Source of the DNA: Planococcaceae bacterium Storch 2/2-2
Lineage (GTDB): Bacteria > Bacillota > Bacilli > Bacillales_A > Planococcaceae
Direction: 5' to 3'
Assembly (NCBI GenBank): GCA_009740415.1
Contig: WOYE01000009.1
Coordinates: forward strand, 124,001-188,000
DNA: 64,000 nucleotides
Under the pieces are notes generated by a model. That model saw only the letters and a program-made list of their open reading frames with translations. It had not been told where the DNA came from and made no database searches. This document shows, in pieces, positions 30,392 through 39,172 of this stretch. How positions within the stretch are numbered: the stretch's first letter is position 1; the number at the start of each line of letters is the position of its first letter. The position numbers were made by a program, and so were the translations under genes.

Positions 30392-30736
30392 ATGCAAAAC
30401 TTAATTGCAGCAGTAACAGAAGATCAACTTCGTACAGATCACCCAGATTTCCGTGCAGGAGATACAGTGAGCCTTGACGTTAAAATCATCGAAGGTGACC
30501 GTGAGCGTATCCAAGTATTCGAAGGTGTCGTTATTAAACGTCGCGGTGGTGGAATTAGCGAAACATTCACAGTTCGTAAAATTTCGAACGGTGTTGGTGT
30601 AGAGCGTACATTCCCATTACACACTCCGAAACTTGCTAAAATTACAGTTACACGTCGTGGTAAAGTACGTCGTGCGAAATTGTACTACTTACGTAGCCTA
30701 CGCGGTAAAGCGGCACGTATTAAAGAAATTCGATAA
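30392..30736 (+). CDS. rplS: 50S ribosomal protein L19
   Basis: L19 lies at the subunit interface of the ribosome. The 114-residue protein has the family core [45 protein letters not shown] and the C-terminal [23 protein letters not shown] at 30392 follows TAGGAGAG. Codon use is biased as for other ribosomal protein genes. A terminator follows. Confidence 0.97.
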   Translation: MQNLIAAVTEDQLRTDHPDFRAGDTVSLDVKIIEGDRERIQVFEGVVIKRRGGGISETFTVRKISNGVGVERTFPLHTPKLAKITVTRRGKVRRAKLYYLRSLRGKAARIKEIR

Positions 30737-30747
30737 GACGAAGATCA

Positions 30748-30778
30748 AGGAGGCCACTTCCCGTGTGCCTCTTTTTTC
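30748..30778 (+). terminator. Terminator after rplS
   Basis: GGAGGC-CAC pairs with GTGTGCCTC with one bulge around TTCCC, then six T residues. Confidence 0.85.
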
Positions 30779-30798
30779 TTCATTTAGCACAAAGTGTG

Positions 30799-30804
30799 TA
30801 TAAT
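30799..30804 (+). promoter_or_regulatory. Possible -10 box of a promoter for the lepB pair
   Basis: A perfect TATAAT lies 38 bases before the first lepB start and 21 bases after the rplS terminator. I see no good -35 box at the right distance. Confidence 0.5.
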
Positions 30805-30841
30805 AAGGTAGACGGTTCATAAGGAAGAAAGTAGGTGGCGT

Positions 30842-31435
30842 ATGTCTCCGTATTCTGAATCGGAACGTCTCGAATGGTTTCGATGGATTGCGACAATCGT
30901 TTTTGCGTTGGGTGTAGCGTTGTTCGTCCGTTATTACTTTTTGAATGTGACGCTCGTCAATGGAATATCGATGCAGCCGACATTGTATAGCAACGACCGT
31001 ATGTTATTGAATAAGTTGCAATATAAGTGGGCCCAGCCTCGACATTTCGATATCGTCATTTTTCAATTATCGGAAGAAGAGCGGTATGTCAAACGAGTGA
31101 TCGGGGTTCCCGGTGATACGATCCGTTACGAAGCAGATCAACTGTTCATTAACGGAGTCGCGCAAGAAGAACCTTATTTAGAAAGATATCGTGCACTGTT
31201 GCCGCACCATTTTTTACAGTTCACACCAGACTTTACGTTAGAGCAAGTAACTGGTGAACGACGTGTACCGGAAGGATCCGTTTTCGTATTAGGTGACAAT
31301 CGACCGAACAGTAAAGATTCAAGAGCGTTCGGATTCGTCCCGTTGGAAACGATTGAAGGTCGAGCGACATTCATTTTATTACCAACCGAACGTTTCCAAC
31401 CGTTAAAACGTTTGCCACTCAAAAAAGATAAGTAA
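30842..31435 (+). CDS. lepB: Type I signal peptidase, copy 1
   Basis: This 197-residue enzyme cuts signal peptides from exported proteins on the outer face of the membrane. One N-terminal membrane anchor (about 14-34) precedes the catalytic domain. The nucleophile is Ser43 in GISMQPTL and the base is Lys84 in RYVKRVIGVPGDT; the C box GDNRPNSKDSRAFG is also intact. ATG at 30842 has AAAGTAGGTGG upstream. It is followed after 17 bases by a second copy with the same catalytic spacing. A single lepB in this place is common in Bacillaceae. Confidence 0.93.
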   Translation: MSPYSESERLEWFRWIATIVFALGVALFVRYYFLNVTLVNGISMQPTLYSNDRMLLNKLQYKWAQPRHFDIVIFQLSEEERYVKRVIGVPGDTIRYEADQLFINGVAQEEPYLERYRALLPHHFLQFTPDFTLEQVTGERRVPEGSVFVLGDNRPNSKDSRAFGFVPLETIEGRATFILLPTERFQPLKRLPLKKDK

Positions 31436-31452
31436 GACGGGAGAGTTCGTGG

Positions 31453-32022
31453 ATGACTGAGAAAGAGAAGAAAAAGAAAAATGAAGTCGTAGAATTTATT
31501 GTCATGTTCGTCGTCGCCATTGCGATCGCATTAGCGGTACGTGCATTTCTATTTTCAGCGATCATCGTCGATGGCGTATCGATGATGCCGACTTTAGAAC
31601 ACCAAGATCGAATGATCGTGAATAAAATCAACTACCGTATTTCAGACCCGAAACGGTTTGACGTCATCGTCTTCCACGCGCCGGAAGGGACCGATTACAT
31701 TAAACGTGTCATCGGCCTTCCAGGAGATGAGATCGAGTACAAAGATGACAAGTTGTACATTAATGGCAAGCTGTACGAAGAACCGTATTTAGAGCCCCAT
31801 TATGATGGAACGTTGAAAGGTTCATTAACAGAAGATTTCACGTTGGAACAAAAATTAGGGATGACGAAAGTGCCTGAAGATCACCTATTCGTACTCGGTG
31901 ACAACCGTCGTCAAAGCAACGACTCTCGTAACGTCAGTGTCGGATTCGTTCCGATTGAAGATGTCGTCGGAACGACGAAGTTCATCTTTTGGCCGTTACA
32001 AGACTTCGGTACGATTGATTAA
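31453..32022 (+). CDS. lepB: Type I signal peptidase, copy 2
   Basis: This 189-residue paralogue of the preceding gene also has a basic N-terminus (EKEKKKKN), one membrane segment (about 12-34), nucleophile Ser43 in GVSMMPTL, base Lys84 in DYIKRVIGLPGDE and the box GDNRRQSNDSRNVSVGF. Ser and Lys have the same numbers in both copies, which points to a tandem duplication, though the chains differ clearly elsewhere. ATG at 31453 follows GGGAGAG. B. subtilis has several Sip enzymes with overlapping substrates, but scattered in the genome. Confidence 0.93.
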   Translation: MTEKEKKKKNEVVEFIVMFVVAIAIALAVRAFLFSAIIVDGVSMMPTLEHQDRMIVNKINYRISDPKRFDVIVFHAPEGTDYIKRVIGLPGDEIEYKDDKLYINGKLYEEPYLEPHYDGTLKGSLTEDFTLEQKLGMTKVPEDHLFVLGDNRRQSNDSRNVSVGFVPIEDVVGTTKFIFWPLQDFGTID

Positions 32023-32040
32023 AAGTAGGGGGATGCAATT

Positions 32041-32889
32041 ATGACGATTCAATGGTTTCCAGGACATATGGCAAAAGCGAGGCGTGAAGTAACCGAGCAA
32101 TTAAAGCTCGTTGACATCGTGATCGAACTCGTCGATGCACGCTTGCCGGAATCATCGAGAAATCCGATGATTCACGACATTATTCAACAAAAGCCACGTC
32201 TCATTTTAATGAATAAACGAGATTTGGCAGACGAGAAAGAAACGTTACGTTGGCTGCGCCATTACGAATCGATCGGCGAGCATGCGATTGCGATCAACGC
32301 ATTTGAAACGAAAGCGTTGAAATCAGTCACGAAAGAAGCGGAACGGATTTTAAGTGAGCGCCGTGAAGAGAAAGAAGCGAAAGGCATTCAACGTCGCGCG
32401 ATTCGCGCGATGATTGTCGGCGTGCCGAACGTTGGAAAATCGACGCTCATTAACCGGTTAGCGAAACGAAACATCGCGAAAACTGGAAATACCCCAGGTG
32501 TGACGAAAGGGCAACAGTGGATCAAAGTCGGAAGTACGTTAGAGTTGCTCGATACACCTGGTATTTTATGGCCGAAATTCGAAGATGAAGAAATCGGCTA
32601 CAAATTAGCATTAACCGGTGCGATTACAGACCGTATTTTACATATGGATAATATCGCTGTTTATGCGCTTCAATTTTTAGAAGAGCGCTACCCGAGTCGA
32701 TTGCAAGAACGTTATGAAATTGACACGTTGTCGGATGACATCGCAGAGACGTTCGATGCGATCGGTCATTTAAGAAAAGCGTATGAACGAGGCGGCGAGA
32801 TCGATTATGAAAAAGTGTCGAATTTGATCGTTCAAGACGTTCGTTCTGGCCAGTTCGGTCGTTTAACATTCGATATTGTACCCGATTAA
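32041..32889 (+). CDS. rbgA: Ribosome biogenesis GTPase RbgA (YlqF)
   Basis: RbgA is needed for late 50S subunit assembly in Bacillus. The 282-residue protein has a circularly permuted GTPase: WFPGHMAKARRE at the start, G4 MNKRDLAD (about 58-65), G1 GVPNVGKST (about 128-136), G3 DTPGILWPKF, and a C-terminal helical domain. The ATG at 32041 follows AGGGGGATGC. Confidence 0.95.
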   Translation: MTIQWFPGHMAKARREVTEQLKLVDIVIELVDARLPESSRNPMIHDIIQQKPRLILMNKRDLADEKETLRWLRHYESIGEHAIAINAFETKALKSVTKEAERILSERREEKEAKGIQRRAIRAMIVGVPNVGKSTLINRLAKRNIAKTGNTPGVTKGQQWIKVGSTLELLDTPGILWPKFEDEEIGYKLALTGAITDRILHMDNIAVYALQFLEERYPSRLQERYEIDTLSDDIAETFDAIGHLRKAYERGGEIDYEKVSNLIVQDVRSGQFGRLTFDIVPD

Positions 32890-32908
32890 CAATGGATCCG
32901 ATGAATAG

Positions 32909-32946
32909 AAAGCAATTTCTTCCGCTAGGGAGAAATTGCTTTTTTC
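32909..32946 (+). terminator. Terminator after rbgA
   Basis: AAGCAATTTCTTCC and GGGAGAAATTGCTT pair around CGCTA and run into six T residues. It lies in the 102-base gap before rnhB. Confidence 0.88.
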
Positions 32947-32991
32947 TGAATATACGAGAAAAAGAGCCGATAGAAAGAAGGAGAACGTAAG

Positions 32992-33762
32992 ATGAAAGAA
33001 ACGATTCAACACATTCGACAAACCATTCAAGAAAACCGTGCGACAGAAGAAGATTGGAAACGGTGGTTCGAGGATCCGAGAAAAGGAGTCGTTCAACTTT
33101 GTAAAAAAGAAGAACGCCGTCGTGAGCGAGAACGAGCGATCAAAGAAGCGTGGCGTGAAAAGGTAACGTTTGAAGCGAGTTTTAAAACCGACGATACGTC
33201 GTACGTCATCGGAATCGACGAAGCAGGGAGAGGACCGCTCGCAGGGCCGGTCGTTACAGCGGCCGTGAAACTTCCATTTCATTATGAAGCGTTCGTCGGC
33301 ATGGACGATTCAAAATCGTTAACGAAAGAAGCGAGACGTACGTTCGCAGAACATATTCGTTCATCGGGCGTCGAGTATGCCGTTCACATTCAACCTCGTT
33401 CGGTTATCGATGAAGTGAACATTTATGAAGCGACGAGACAGTCGATGGAACGAGCGCTCGATGAAATGGACATCGACCGAAGTATCATATTGACCGATGC
33501 GATGCCGTTGCACCGTTACGAAGCGACATCTATTACGAAAGGTGACGCGAAAAGTTTGGCGATCGCAGCCGCTTCGATTTTAGCGAAAACCGTCCGGGAT
33601 GCGTATATGGATGAATTAGATGAACGATACCCGGAGTACGGGTTCGCCCACCATGCAGGGTATGGAACGAAAGAACATTTACGAGCGATTGATCAGTTCG
33701 GTGTCATCGATGAGCATCGTACAACATTCGAACCGATTCGCTCACTTTTGAAAGGAGACTAA
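32992..33762 (+). CDS. rnhB: Ribonuclease HII
   Basis: RNase HII removes RNA from RNA-DNA hybrids and single ribonucleotides from DNA. The 256-residue protein has an N-terminal helical extension (about 1-68) as in B. subtilis, then the catalytic domain: YVIGIDEAGRGPLAGPVV with D76 and E77, the third Asp in IILTDAM, and GDAKSLAIAAASILAKTVRD. ATG at 32992 follows AAGGAGAACG. It directly precedes ylqG. Confidence 0.95.
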   Translation: MKETIQHIRQTIQENRATEEDWKRWFEDPRKGVVQLCKKEERRRERERAIKEAWREKVTFEASFKTDDTSYVIGIDEAGRGPLAGPVVTAAVKLPFHYEAFVGMDDSKSLTKEARRTFAEHIRSSGVEYAVHIQPRSVIDEVNIYEATRQSMERALDEMDIDRSIILTDAMPLHRYEATSITKGDAKSLAIAAASILAKTVRDAYMDELDERYPEYGFAHHAGYGTKEHLRAIDQFGVIDEHRTTFEPIRSLLKGD

Positions 33763-33765
33763 TTT

Positions 33766-35568
33766 ATGAATGTATCGATTCACCAAGCGAGGCAAGCGAG
33801 TCAACCGACAGCGAATCGTCCGCTCGTCATGAGAGAAGGTCAATTGTTTCGAGGGAAAATTAATCAATTGTATCCGAATCAAACGGCTCAAATTCAAATC
33901 GGCTCTGAGAAGATGGTCGCAACGTTAGAAGTGCCGATGAAAGCAGGAGATGCTCATTACTTTCAAGTGACCGCGACGGAACCTGAATTGCGCTTGAAAG
34001 TGGTCAGCGATCCGTTACCTGCCGATCAAAAGCAATCGATTCAAACGTTAATGAAACAGCTCAACTTACCGGCCACGAAAGAAATGCAAGCCGTTTTAAA
34101 ACATGCGTTGCAAGGAAAAGTACCGATGTCGAAAGATCAAATGATCGCCGCAGCAGAAGTGATGAAACAGCTTCCGACAGCCGCTGCAAAAGATGTGATG
34201 CAGGCGGTGAGCCGACTCGTCGAGTTAAGGCTTCCGATTCAACGAGCGAACGTTCAAAGTTTCATCGCGTTACAAAACAATGAGTCGCTTCACCCATCAT
34301 TGGCCGAGGCGCTCGGACGTATTCAAGAAGATCCTTCGATCTCGACGAAACAAAAAGCGATGATCGAACAGTCTATCCGTGCGATGAGTCGTCCAATCGA
34401 TGGCGCTACGACGTCACTCGTTCGCGCAGAAGCGCTCGAGCGTGTCATGAGCACACCGAGTGCTCTCCGTAACGAAGTCGTCGCTCAGTTGTTGCAGAAG
34501 CTTGAGCCGATGCCGATGCAACGTGCGCAAGCAGAAGATGCTCATCGGTTGCTACAAACGTTACAAACTTTACTCGCGAGCGGAGCGAGTAAAGGGGAAG
34601 CAGCAACCGCTGAAAAAAATCGAGCGATTCAAACGTTACAAACGGTCGTCGCTCAAAGCCAAACGTTAAACGAAACGACCGTTCAGCAACTTCAACAGTC
34701 GCTGGCGCAATCGGGAACGAAAGCACCGTCTCAAACGGTCGTTCAATTGCTTGAAACGTTAGCGCAAGGAGCGAATAGAAGTACGACAGCGTCGCCGTTT
34801 CAACCGTCCTCGACGGAACGTTTGTTAACGCTCGATCGGCTGCCGGATGCTCTAGTCGACCGAATCGTGCAAACGTTGTCAGAAAGCGACCGAGCGGCAC
34901 TGATGGCGAAAGCGAATGAACAATTGCTTCAGAAGCTTGATGGTGTTGCTTTTCAACAGTTAATGAAACAGTCGCTCGCTTCGCTAGGGATGAACTACGA
35001 AGCCGTTTTATTGAAAGGGGACCGAGCAGAACTCGCACAATTGATGAATCAAATGAAGCCACAACTCGTTCAATTGTTGCAAGATGGCACATTGCAATTA
35101 TCGACGCGGGAAGCGGTCGAGTCACTCGTCGCTCGAATGAATGCACCGTTGCTCCATTCAGGCGATCAAGGGTTGCAACATCAACTCGTCATGAATGTCC
35201 CGCTTCAATTTTTAAACAAGCGGATCGATGCGACGCTCCAATGGAATGGCCGTTTGGAAGAGGATGGAACGTTCAATGAAGATTTTGCTCGTATTTTATT
35301 TTATCTTCAACTTGAAACGATCGAAGAGACGGTCGTCGACATGCAAGTGCAAAATCGAATCGTGACCGTGACGATTTACAACGGGAATCAAATTGAACCG
35401 ATCGGAAAAATGCTAGAACATACATTAAAAGAAGGACTTGAAAAGGAAAATTACCGTCTGAGCGCTGTTCATTTTAAACCGCTGGAAAAACGAGAAATGG
35501 CTCCAAAAGAGAAAATGAATAATTATACAAGAAAAGTGAAAACTTCGGGAGTTGATTTTACCGTATGA
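33766..35568 (+). CDS. ylqG: YlqG-like large protein with a FliK-like C-terminus
   Basis: This 600-residue protein matches the place of B. subtilis ylqG, a protein of unknown role. It starts NVSIHQARQASQ, has a short strand-rich N-part (about 25-90), and then a long helical, Gln- and Ala-rich middle (about 90-450) with many QTL/QLLQ repeats. The last 120 residues have a strand-helix pattern (LNKRIDATLQWNGRL, FYLQLETIEETVVDMQVQ, then a long helix and LSAVHFKPL) that looks like the C-terminal domain of the flagellar hook-length protein FliK. It overlaps the FlhB-like gene next to it. The name is by position and general likeness; the function is not known. Confidence 0.78.
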   Translation: MNVSIHQARQASQPTANRPLVMREGQLFRGKINQLYPNQTAQIQIGSEKMVATLEVPMKAGDAHYFQVTATEPELRLKVVSDPLPADQKQSIQTLMKQLNLPATKEMQAVLKHALQGKVPMSKDQMIAAAEVMKQLPTAAAKDVMQAVSRLVELRLPIQRANVQSFIALQNNESLHPSLAEALGRIQEDPSISTKQKAMIEQSIRAMSRPIDGATTSLVRAEALERVMSTPSALRNEVVAQLLQKLEPMPMQRAQAEDAHRLLQTLQTLLASGASKGEAATAEKNRAIQTLQTVVAQSQTLNETTVQQLQQSLAQSGTKAPSQTVVQLLETLAQGANRSTTASPFQPSSTERLLTLDRLPDALVDRIVQTLSESDRAALMAKANEQLLQKLDGVAFQQLMKQSLASLGMNYEAVLLKGDRAELAQLMNQMKPQLVQLLQDGTLQLSTREAVESLVARMNAPLLHSGDQGLQHQLVMNVPLQFLNKRIDATLQWNGRLEEDGTFNEDFARILFYLQLETIEETVVDMQVQNRIVTVTIYNGNQIEPIGKMLEHTLKEGLEKENYRLSAVHFKPLEKREMAPKEKMNNYTRKVKTSGVDFTV

Positions 35569-35837
35569 AAAAAGAAGAAAAGCGGATGAATGCGGTTGCA
35601 TTAAAGTACGATTTGATGAAAAGTGACGCTCCAAAGGTCGTCGCGAAAGGAAAAGGGGATACTGCTGAAAACATTATAAAAAAAGCGAAAGAAAGTGGAG
35701 TGCCTGTTCAAGAAGATCCTTCCTTAGTTGAATTATTAGGAGAATTGAATATTAATGAATCGATCCCCGAATCGCTTTATAACGCAGTAGCGGAAGTTTT
35801 TGCCTTCATTTACCAAATAGACAAAGAACAGAATTAA
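35565..35837 (+). CDS. ylqH: FlhB C-terminal domain-like protein (YlqH/FlhX type)
   Basis: This 90-residue protein is like the cytoplasmic C-terminal part of FlhB that remains after self-cleavage. Residues from about 11 (VALKYD...DAP-VVAKGKGD to AVAEVFAFIYQID) follow the FlhB of this same window (IALKYDDGEMDAPIVVAKG to AVAEVLAYVYRL) nearly end to end. The NPTH cleavage site and the membrane part are absent. ATG at 35565 overlaps the ylqG stop by four bases. Such stand-alone FlhX proteins can stand in for the cleaved FlhB piece in some bacteria; here the role is unproven. Confidence 0.88.
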   Translation: MKKEEKRMNAVALKYDLMKSDAPKVVAKGKGDTAENIIKKAKESGVPVQEDPSLVELLGELNINESIPESLYNAVAEVFAFIYQIDKEQN

Positions 35838-35888
35838 TGATTGAGTGACTTAAAAGTGAACACAAATACAGAAAGTAAGTAAATTGGA

Positions 35889-35917
35889 TAGACAATTCAC
35901 TCTACATTGACTACAAT
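35889..35917 (+). promoter_or_regulatory. Promoter for sucCD
   Basis: TAGACA (35889-35894), 17 bases and TACAAT (35912-35917) lie 50 bases before the sucC start in the 129-base gap after ylqH. The boxes are the same hexamers as one candidate promoter of the flagellar operon. Confidence 0.7.
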
Positions 35918-35966
35918 GAGGATGGAGTAAATAAATTGTTATACAAGTTTGATTGGAGGATGTAAG

Positions 35967-37127
35967 ATGAATATCCATGAATATCAGAGTAAGCAACTAT
36001 TGCGTGAATACGGTGTAGCCGTCTCGAACGGATACGTTGCTTACGCACCAGAAACGGCAGTAGATGCTGCGAAACGACTCGGAACGGATGTAACCGTTGT
36101 CAAATCTCAAATCCACGCGGGTGGACGAGGAAAAGCAGGCGGCATTAAAATTGCAAAATCATTAGATGAAGTACGCACATACGCAGAAGAATTGTTAGGG
36201 AAAGTACTCGTCACACCTCAAACAGGTCCAGAAGGAAAAGAAGTGAAGCGTCTTTTAATCGAAGAAGGACTAGATATCGAGAAAGAATATTACTTAGGGT
36301 TCGTACTGGACCGTTCGATCGATCGCGTCACATTGATGGGGTCTGAAGAAGGCGGAATGGACATTGAAGAAGTAGCAGCGAGCAATCCTGAAAAAATCTT
36401 CAAAGAAGTTATTGACCCAGTGATCGGTTTAGCAGGTTACCAAGCACGTCGTATGGCGTTCAACTTGAACATTCCAGCGGATAAAGTGAACATGGTCGCT
36501 AAATTTATGATGAACTTATACGAAGCGTACATCGGAAAAGATGCTTCGATCGTCGAAATTAACCCAGCTGTTATGACGACAGACGGACGTTTCGTCGCAT
36601 TAGATGCGAAAATTAACTTCGATGAGAACGCGCTCTATCGTCACCCAGAGTTAGAAGAGCTTCGCGACTTAGATGAAGAAGATCCGAAAGAAGTAGAAGC
36701 AGGCAAGCACGACTTGAGTTACATCGCACTCGATGGAAACATCGGCTGCATGGTAAACGGTGCAGGTCTTGCGATGGCGACGATGGATACGATCCATTAT
36801 TACGACGGAAAACCAGCGAACTTTTTAGACGTCGGTGGAAGTGCGACTGCTCAAAAAGTGACAGAAGCGTTCAAAATTATTTTATCAGACGAAAACGTAA
36901 AAGGTATTTTCGTCAACATTTTCGGCGGCATTATGAAGTGTGACATTATCGCTGAAGGTATTATTCAAGCAGCGAATGAAATCGATATTCAAGTGCCACT
37001 CGTCGTCCGTCTAGAAGGAACGAACGTCGAGCGCGGGAAACAGTTGTTGAATGATTCAGGACTCGACATTATCGCGGTCGACACGATGGCTGAAGGCGCT
37101 CAAAAGATTGTAAAACATGTAGGGTAA
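35967..37127 (+). CDS. sucC: Succinyl-CoA synthetase, ADP-forming, beta subunit
   Basis: SucC and SucD turn succinyl-CoA into succinate with ATP formation in the citric acid cycle. The 386-residue beta subunit starts [17 protein letters not shown], has the ATP-grasp domain with [16 protein letters not shown] (about 41-56) and EINPAVMT (about 195-202), and a C-terminal CoA-ligase domain with [13 protein letters not shown] at 35967 follows GGAGGATGTA; the frame could extend 18 bases, but the ribosome site argues against that. Confidence 0.96.
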   Translation: MNIHEYQSKQLLREYGVAVSNGYVAYAPETAVDAAKRLGTDVTVVKSQIHAGGRGKAGGIKIAKSLDEVRTYAEELLGKVLVTPQTGPEGKEVKRLLIEEGLDIEKEYYLGFVLDRSIDRVTLMGSEEGGMDIEEVAASNPEKIFKEVIDPVIGLAGYQARRMAFNLNIPADKVNMVAKFMMNLYEAYIGKDASIVEINPAVMTTDGRFVALDAKINFDENALYRHPELEELRDLDEEDPKEVEAGKHDLSYIALDGNIGCMVNGAGLAMATMDTIHYYDGKPANFLDVGGSATAQKVTEAFKIILSDENVKGIFVNIFGGIMKCDIIAEGIIQAANEIDIQVPLVVRLEGTNVERGKQLLNDSGLDIIAVDTMAEGAQKIVKHVG

Positions 37128-37146
37128 GGAAGGCAGGTCAAAGTAG

Positions 37147-38052
37147 ATGAGTATTTATATTAATAAAGATACGCGCGTAATCGTTCAAGGGATTACAGGA
37201 AAGACAGCACTTTTCCATACAGGGCAAATGTTAGAGTACGGTACGAAAATTGTCGCAGGCGTCACACCGGGTAAAGGTGGAACGATCGCTGCAGACGAAG
37301 TGCCTGTATTCGACACAGTAGAAGAAGCGGTGAAAGAGACGGGTGCGACTGTTTCAGTCATTTACGTACCAGCACCGTTTGCGGCAGATGCGATTTTAGA
37401 AGCAGTCGACGCAGAGTTAGAGCTCGTTATTTGTATTACTGAACATATTCCAGTGCTCGATATGGTGAAAGTGAAACGCTACATGGAAGGTAAGAAAACA
37501 CGTTTGATCGGTCCGAACTGTCCAGGCGTTTTAACAGCGGACGAATGTAAAATTGGTATTATGCCAGGGTACATTCATGCGAAAGGTCACGTCGGTGTCG
37601 TCTCACGTTCAGGAACGTTAACGTATGAAGCGACGCATCAGTTGACGGAAGCGGGAATCGGCCAGACGACGACAGTTGGAATCGGTGGAGACCCAGTGAA
37701 TGGTACGAACTTTATCGATGTTTTGAAAGCGTTTAACGAAGATCCGGAGACGTACGCGGTCGTCATGATCGGTGAAATCGGCGGTACGGCTGAAGAAGAA
37801 GCGGCAGAGTGGATCAAAGCGAATATGACGAAACCAGTCGTCGGCTTTATCGGCGGTCAAACCGCTCCTCCAGGAAAACGGATGGGGCACGCGGGTGCGA
37901 TCATTTCTGGTGGTACAGGAACAGCAGACGCTAAAATTAAAGCGCTAAATGCAGCGGGCGTCGAAGTAGCTGAAACACCATCTGTAATTGGAGAAACATT
38001 AATTAACGTCCTCAAAAAAGAGAACTTGTACGAAAAGTGCAAAACGTGCTAA
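37147..38052 (+). CDS. sucD: Succinyl-CoA synthetase alpha subunit
   Basis: The 301-residue alpha subunit has an N-terminal CoA-binding Rossmann domain ([18 protein letters not shown], about 11-28), [17 protein letters not shown], and the phosphorylated His248 in [15 protein letters not shown] at 37147 follows GGAAGGCAGG. It is followed by a terminator, which closes the two-gene operon. Confidence 0.96.
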   Translation: MSIYINKDTRVIVQGITGKTALFHTGQMLEYGTKIVAGVTPGKGGTIAADEVPVFDTVEEAVKETGATVSVIYVPAPFAADAILEAVDAELELVICITEHIPVLDMVKVKRYMEGKKTRLIGPNCPGVLTADECKIGIMPGYIHAKGHVGVVSRSGTLTYEATHQLTEAGIGQTTTVGIGGDPVNGTNFIDVLKAFNEDPETYAVVMIGEIGGTAEEEAAEWIKANMTKPVVGFIGGQTAPPGKRMGHAGAIISGGTGTADAKIKALNAAGVEVAETPSVIGETLINVLKKENLYEKCKTC

Positions 38053-38058
38053 AAAAGG

Positions 38059-38097
38059 ATGCCTTCTACTGTAAAATGCAGTAGAAGGTATTTTTTT
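38059..38097 (+). terminator. Terminator after sucD
   Basis: CCTTCTACTG (38062-38071) and CAGTAGAAGG (38079-38088) are perfect arms with a seven-base loop, followed by seven T residues after TA. Confidence 0.92.
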
Positions 38098-38120
38098 AGT
38101 AAAGGAGGACAAGGAGACGG

Positions 38121-38978
38121 ATGTACTCATTTGAACAATTTTTCATTATGATGCATGCGTTATTTCCGAAAAGCGTTCAGTTTTATGAGCAGTTTATCGA
38201 GCAGAGAAACTGCGAAGAGCAATTGCCAATGGAAGAATGGATTCAATGGTTTCCGTTACGTCAAAGAGAACGGACGATGGTGAAAGAAGCGTTCGAACGG
38301 GCAGAACAGGAACCGTATTTGAATGCTTTACAAGAGGAAGGAATCGACTGTATTTTTTATCATGATGATGCTTACCCATCTTTATTGAAGGAAGTGTATG
38401 ACCCGCCCGCATTATTGTATGTGAAAGGAAATAAGACGCTCTTGCATGAACCGATCATCGCGATTGTCGGTTCCCGTCAAGCGACTGCTTACACGGCATA
38501 CGCTTTGCGTCAATTCGTACCACCGATCGTTCAAAAAGGTTATGTGATCGTATCTGGAGTAGCGAAAGGAGCCGATCGGATGGCGCACGAGGAAGCGATA
38601 GCGAGCGGTGGAGCGACGATCGGCGTTCTCGGTCACGGCTACAATTATTGCTACCCGAAGCAAAACGAGAAATTGATGGAAGAGTTGGCGAAAAACCATT
38701 TACTCGTTACAGAGTATCCGCCTTTTCAACGGCCGCAACGATGGACGTTTCCGAAAAGAAATCGAATCATTGCTGGTGTTAGCGAATCCGTCATCGTGAC
38801 AGAAGCTGAGAAGAAGAGCGGCACGATGAGTACAGTCGATTATGCATTGGACCACGGGCGGCACATTTACGCGATTCCTGGAGCGGTCCATGCGACTCTT
38901 TCGAGAGGGCCGAACCATTTAATTGAACAAGGTGCAACACCACTTTACCGTCAGGAACAAATCGACGAATTGTTTTGA
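38121..38978 (+). CDS. dprA: DNA processing protein DprA (Smf)
   Basis: DprA loads RecA on incoming single-stranded DNA during natural transformation. The 285-residue protein has a helical N-terminal part (about 1-95), and the Rossmann core with IAIVGSRQATAY (about 113-124), SGVAKGADRMAHEEAI, GVLGHGYNYCYPKQN and RNRIIAG. It ends soon after the core, without the extra winged-helix C-terminal domain of some relatives. ATG at 38121 has AAGGAGGACAAGG upstream. Being next to topA is the common Bacillales order. Confidence 0.94.
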   Translation: MYSFEQFFIMMHALFPKSVQFYEQFIEQRNCEEQLPMEEWIQWFPLRQRERTMVKEAFERAEQEPYLNALQEEGIDCIFYHDDAYPSLLKEVYDPPALLYVKGNKTLLHEPIIAIVGSRQATAYTAYALRQFVPPIVQKGYVIVSGVAKGADRMAHEEAIASGGATIGVLGHGYNYCYPKQNEKLMEELAKNHLLVTEYPPFQRPQRWTFPKRNRIIAGVSESVIVTEAEKKSGTMSTVDYALDHGRHIYAIPGAVHATLSRGPNHLIEQGATPLYRQEQIDELF

Positions 38979-39015
38979 TGGCGCGTTCTCCTTTCCTGCC
39001 ATTATGTGCAAAAGG

Positions 39016-39044
39016 TTGATTTTCTAGGCGAACTGTTATACATT
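39016..39044 (+). promoter_or_regulatory. Possible promoter for topA
   Basis: TTGATT (39016-39021), 17 bases and TACATT (39039-39044) lie in the 194-base gap between dprA and topA. A small GTACG-AAAAT-CGTAC hairpin (about 39070-39084) follows in the presumed leader. Nothing else stands out in the gap. Confidence 0.5.
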
Positions 39045-39172
39045 TTGCAACAGGTATCGCTAGACGATGTACGAAAATCGTACGTTAAAAAAGAATAGTT
39101 TTCGTGAAAAGAAGGAGAAATCCATCGAACGAACGATGTTCATGGACCTCTTTTAAGGAGGAAGTGGAATCG

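Noticed and set aside
34445-35146. Open frame of 233 codons on the minus strand within ylqG
   Set aside because: It mirrors the repetitive Gln/Leu region of ylqG, has low-complexity composition and no ribosome site.
38979-39172. Possible small gene between dprA and topA
   Set aside because: An extension of the topA frame to 39104 has no ribosome site and an unlikely composition; promoter-like boxes explain the gap better.
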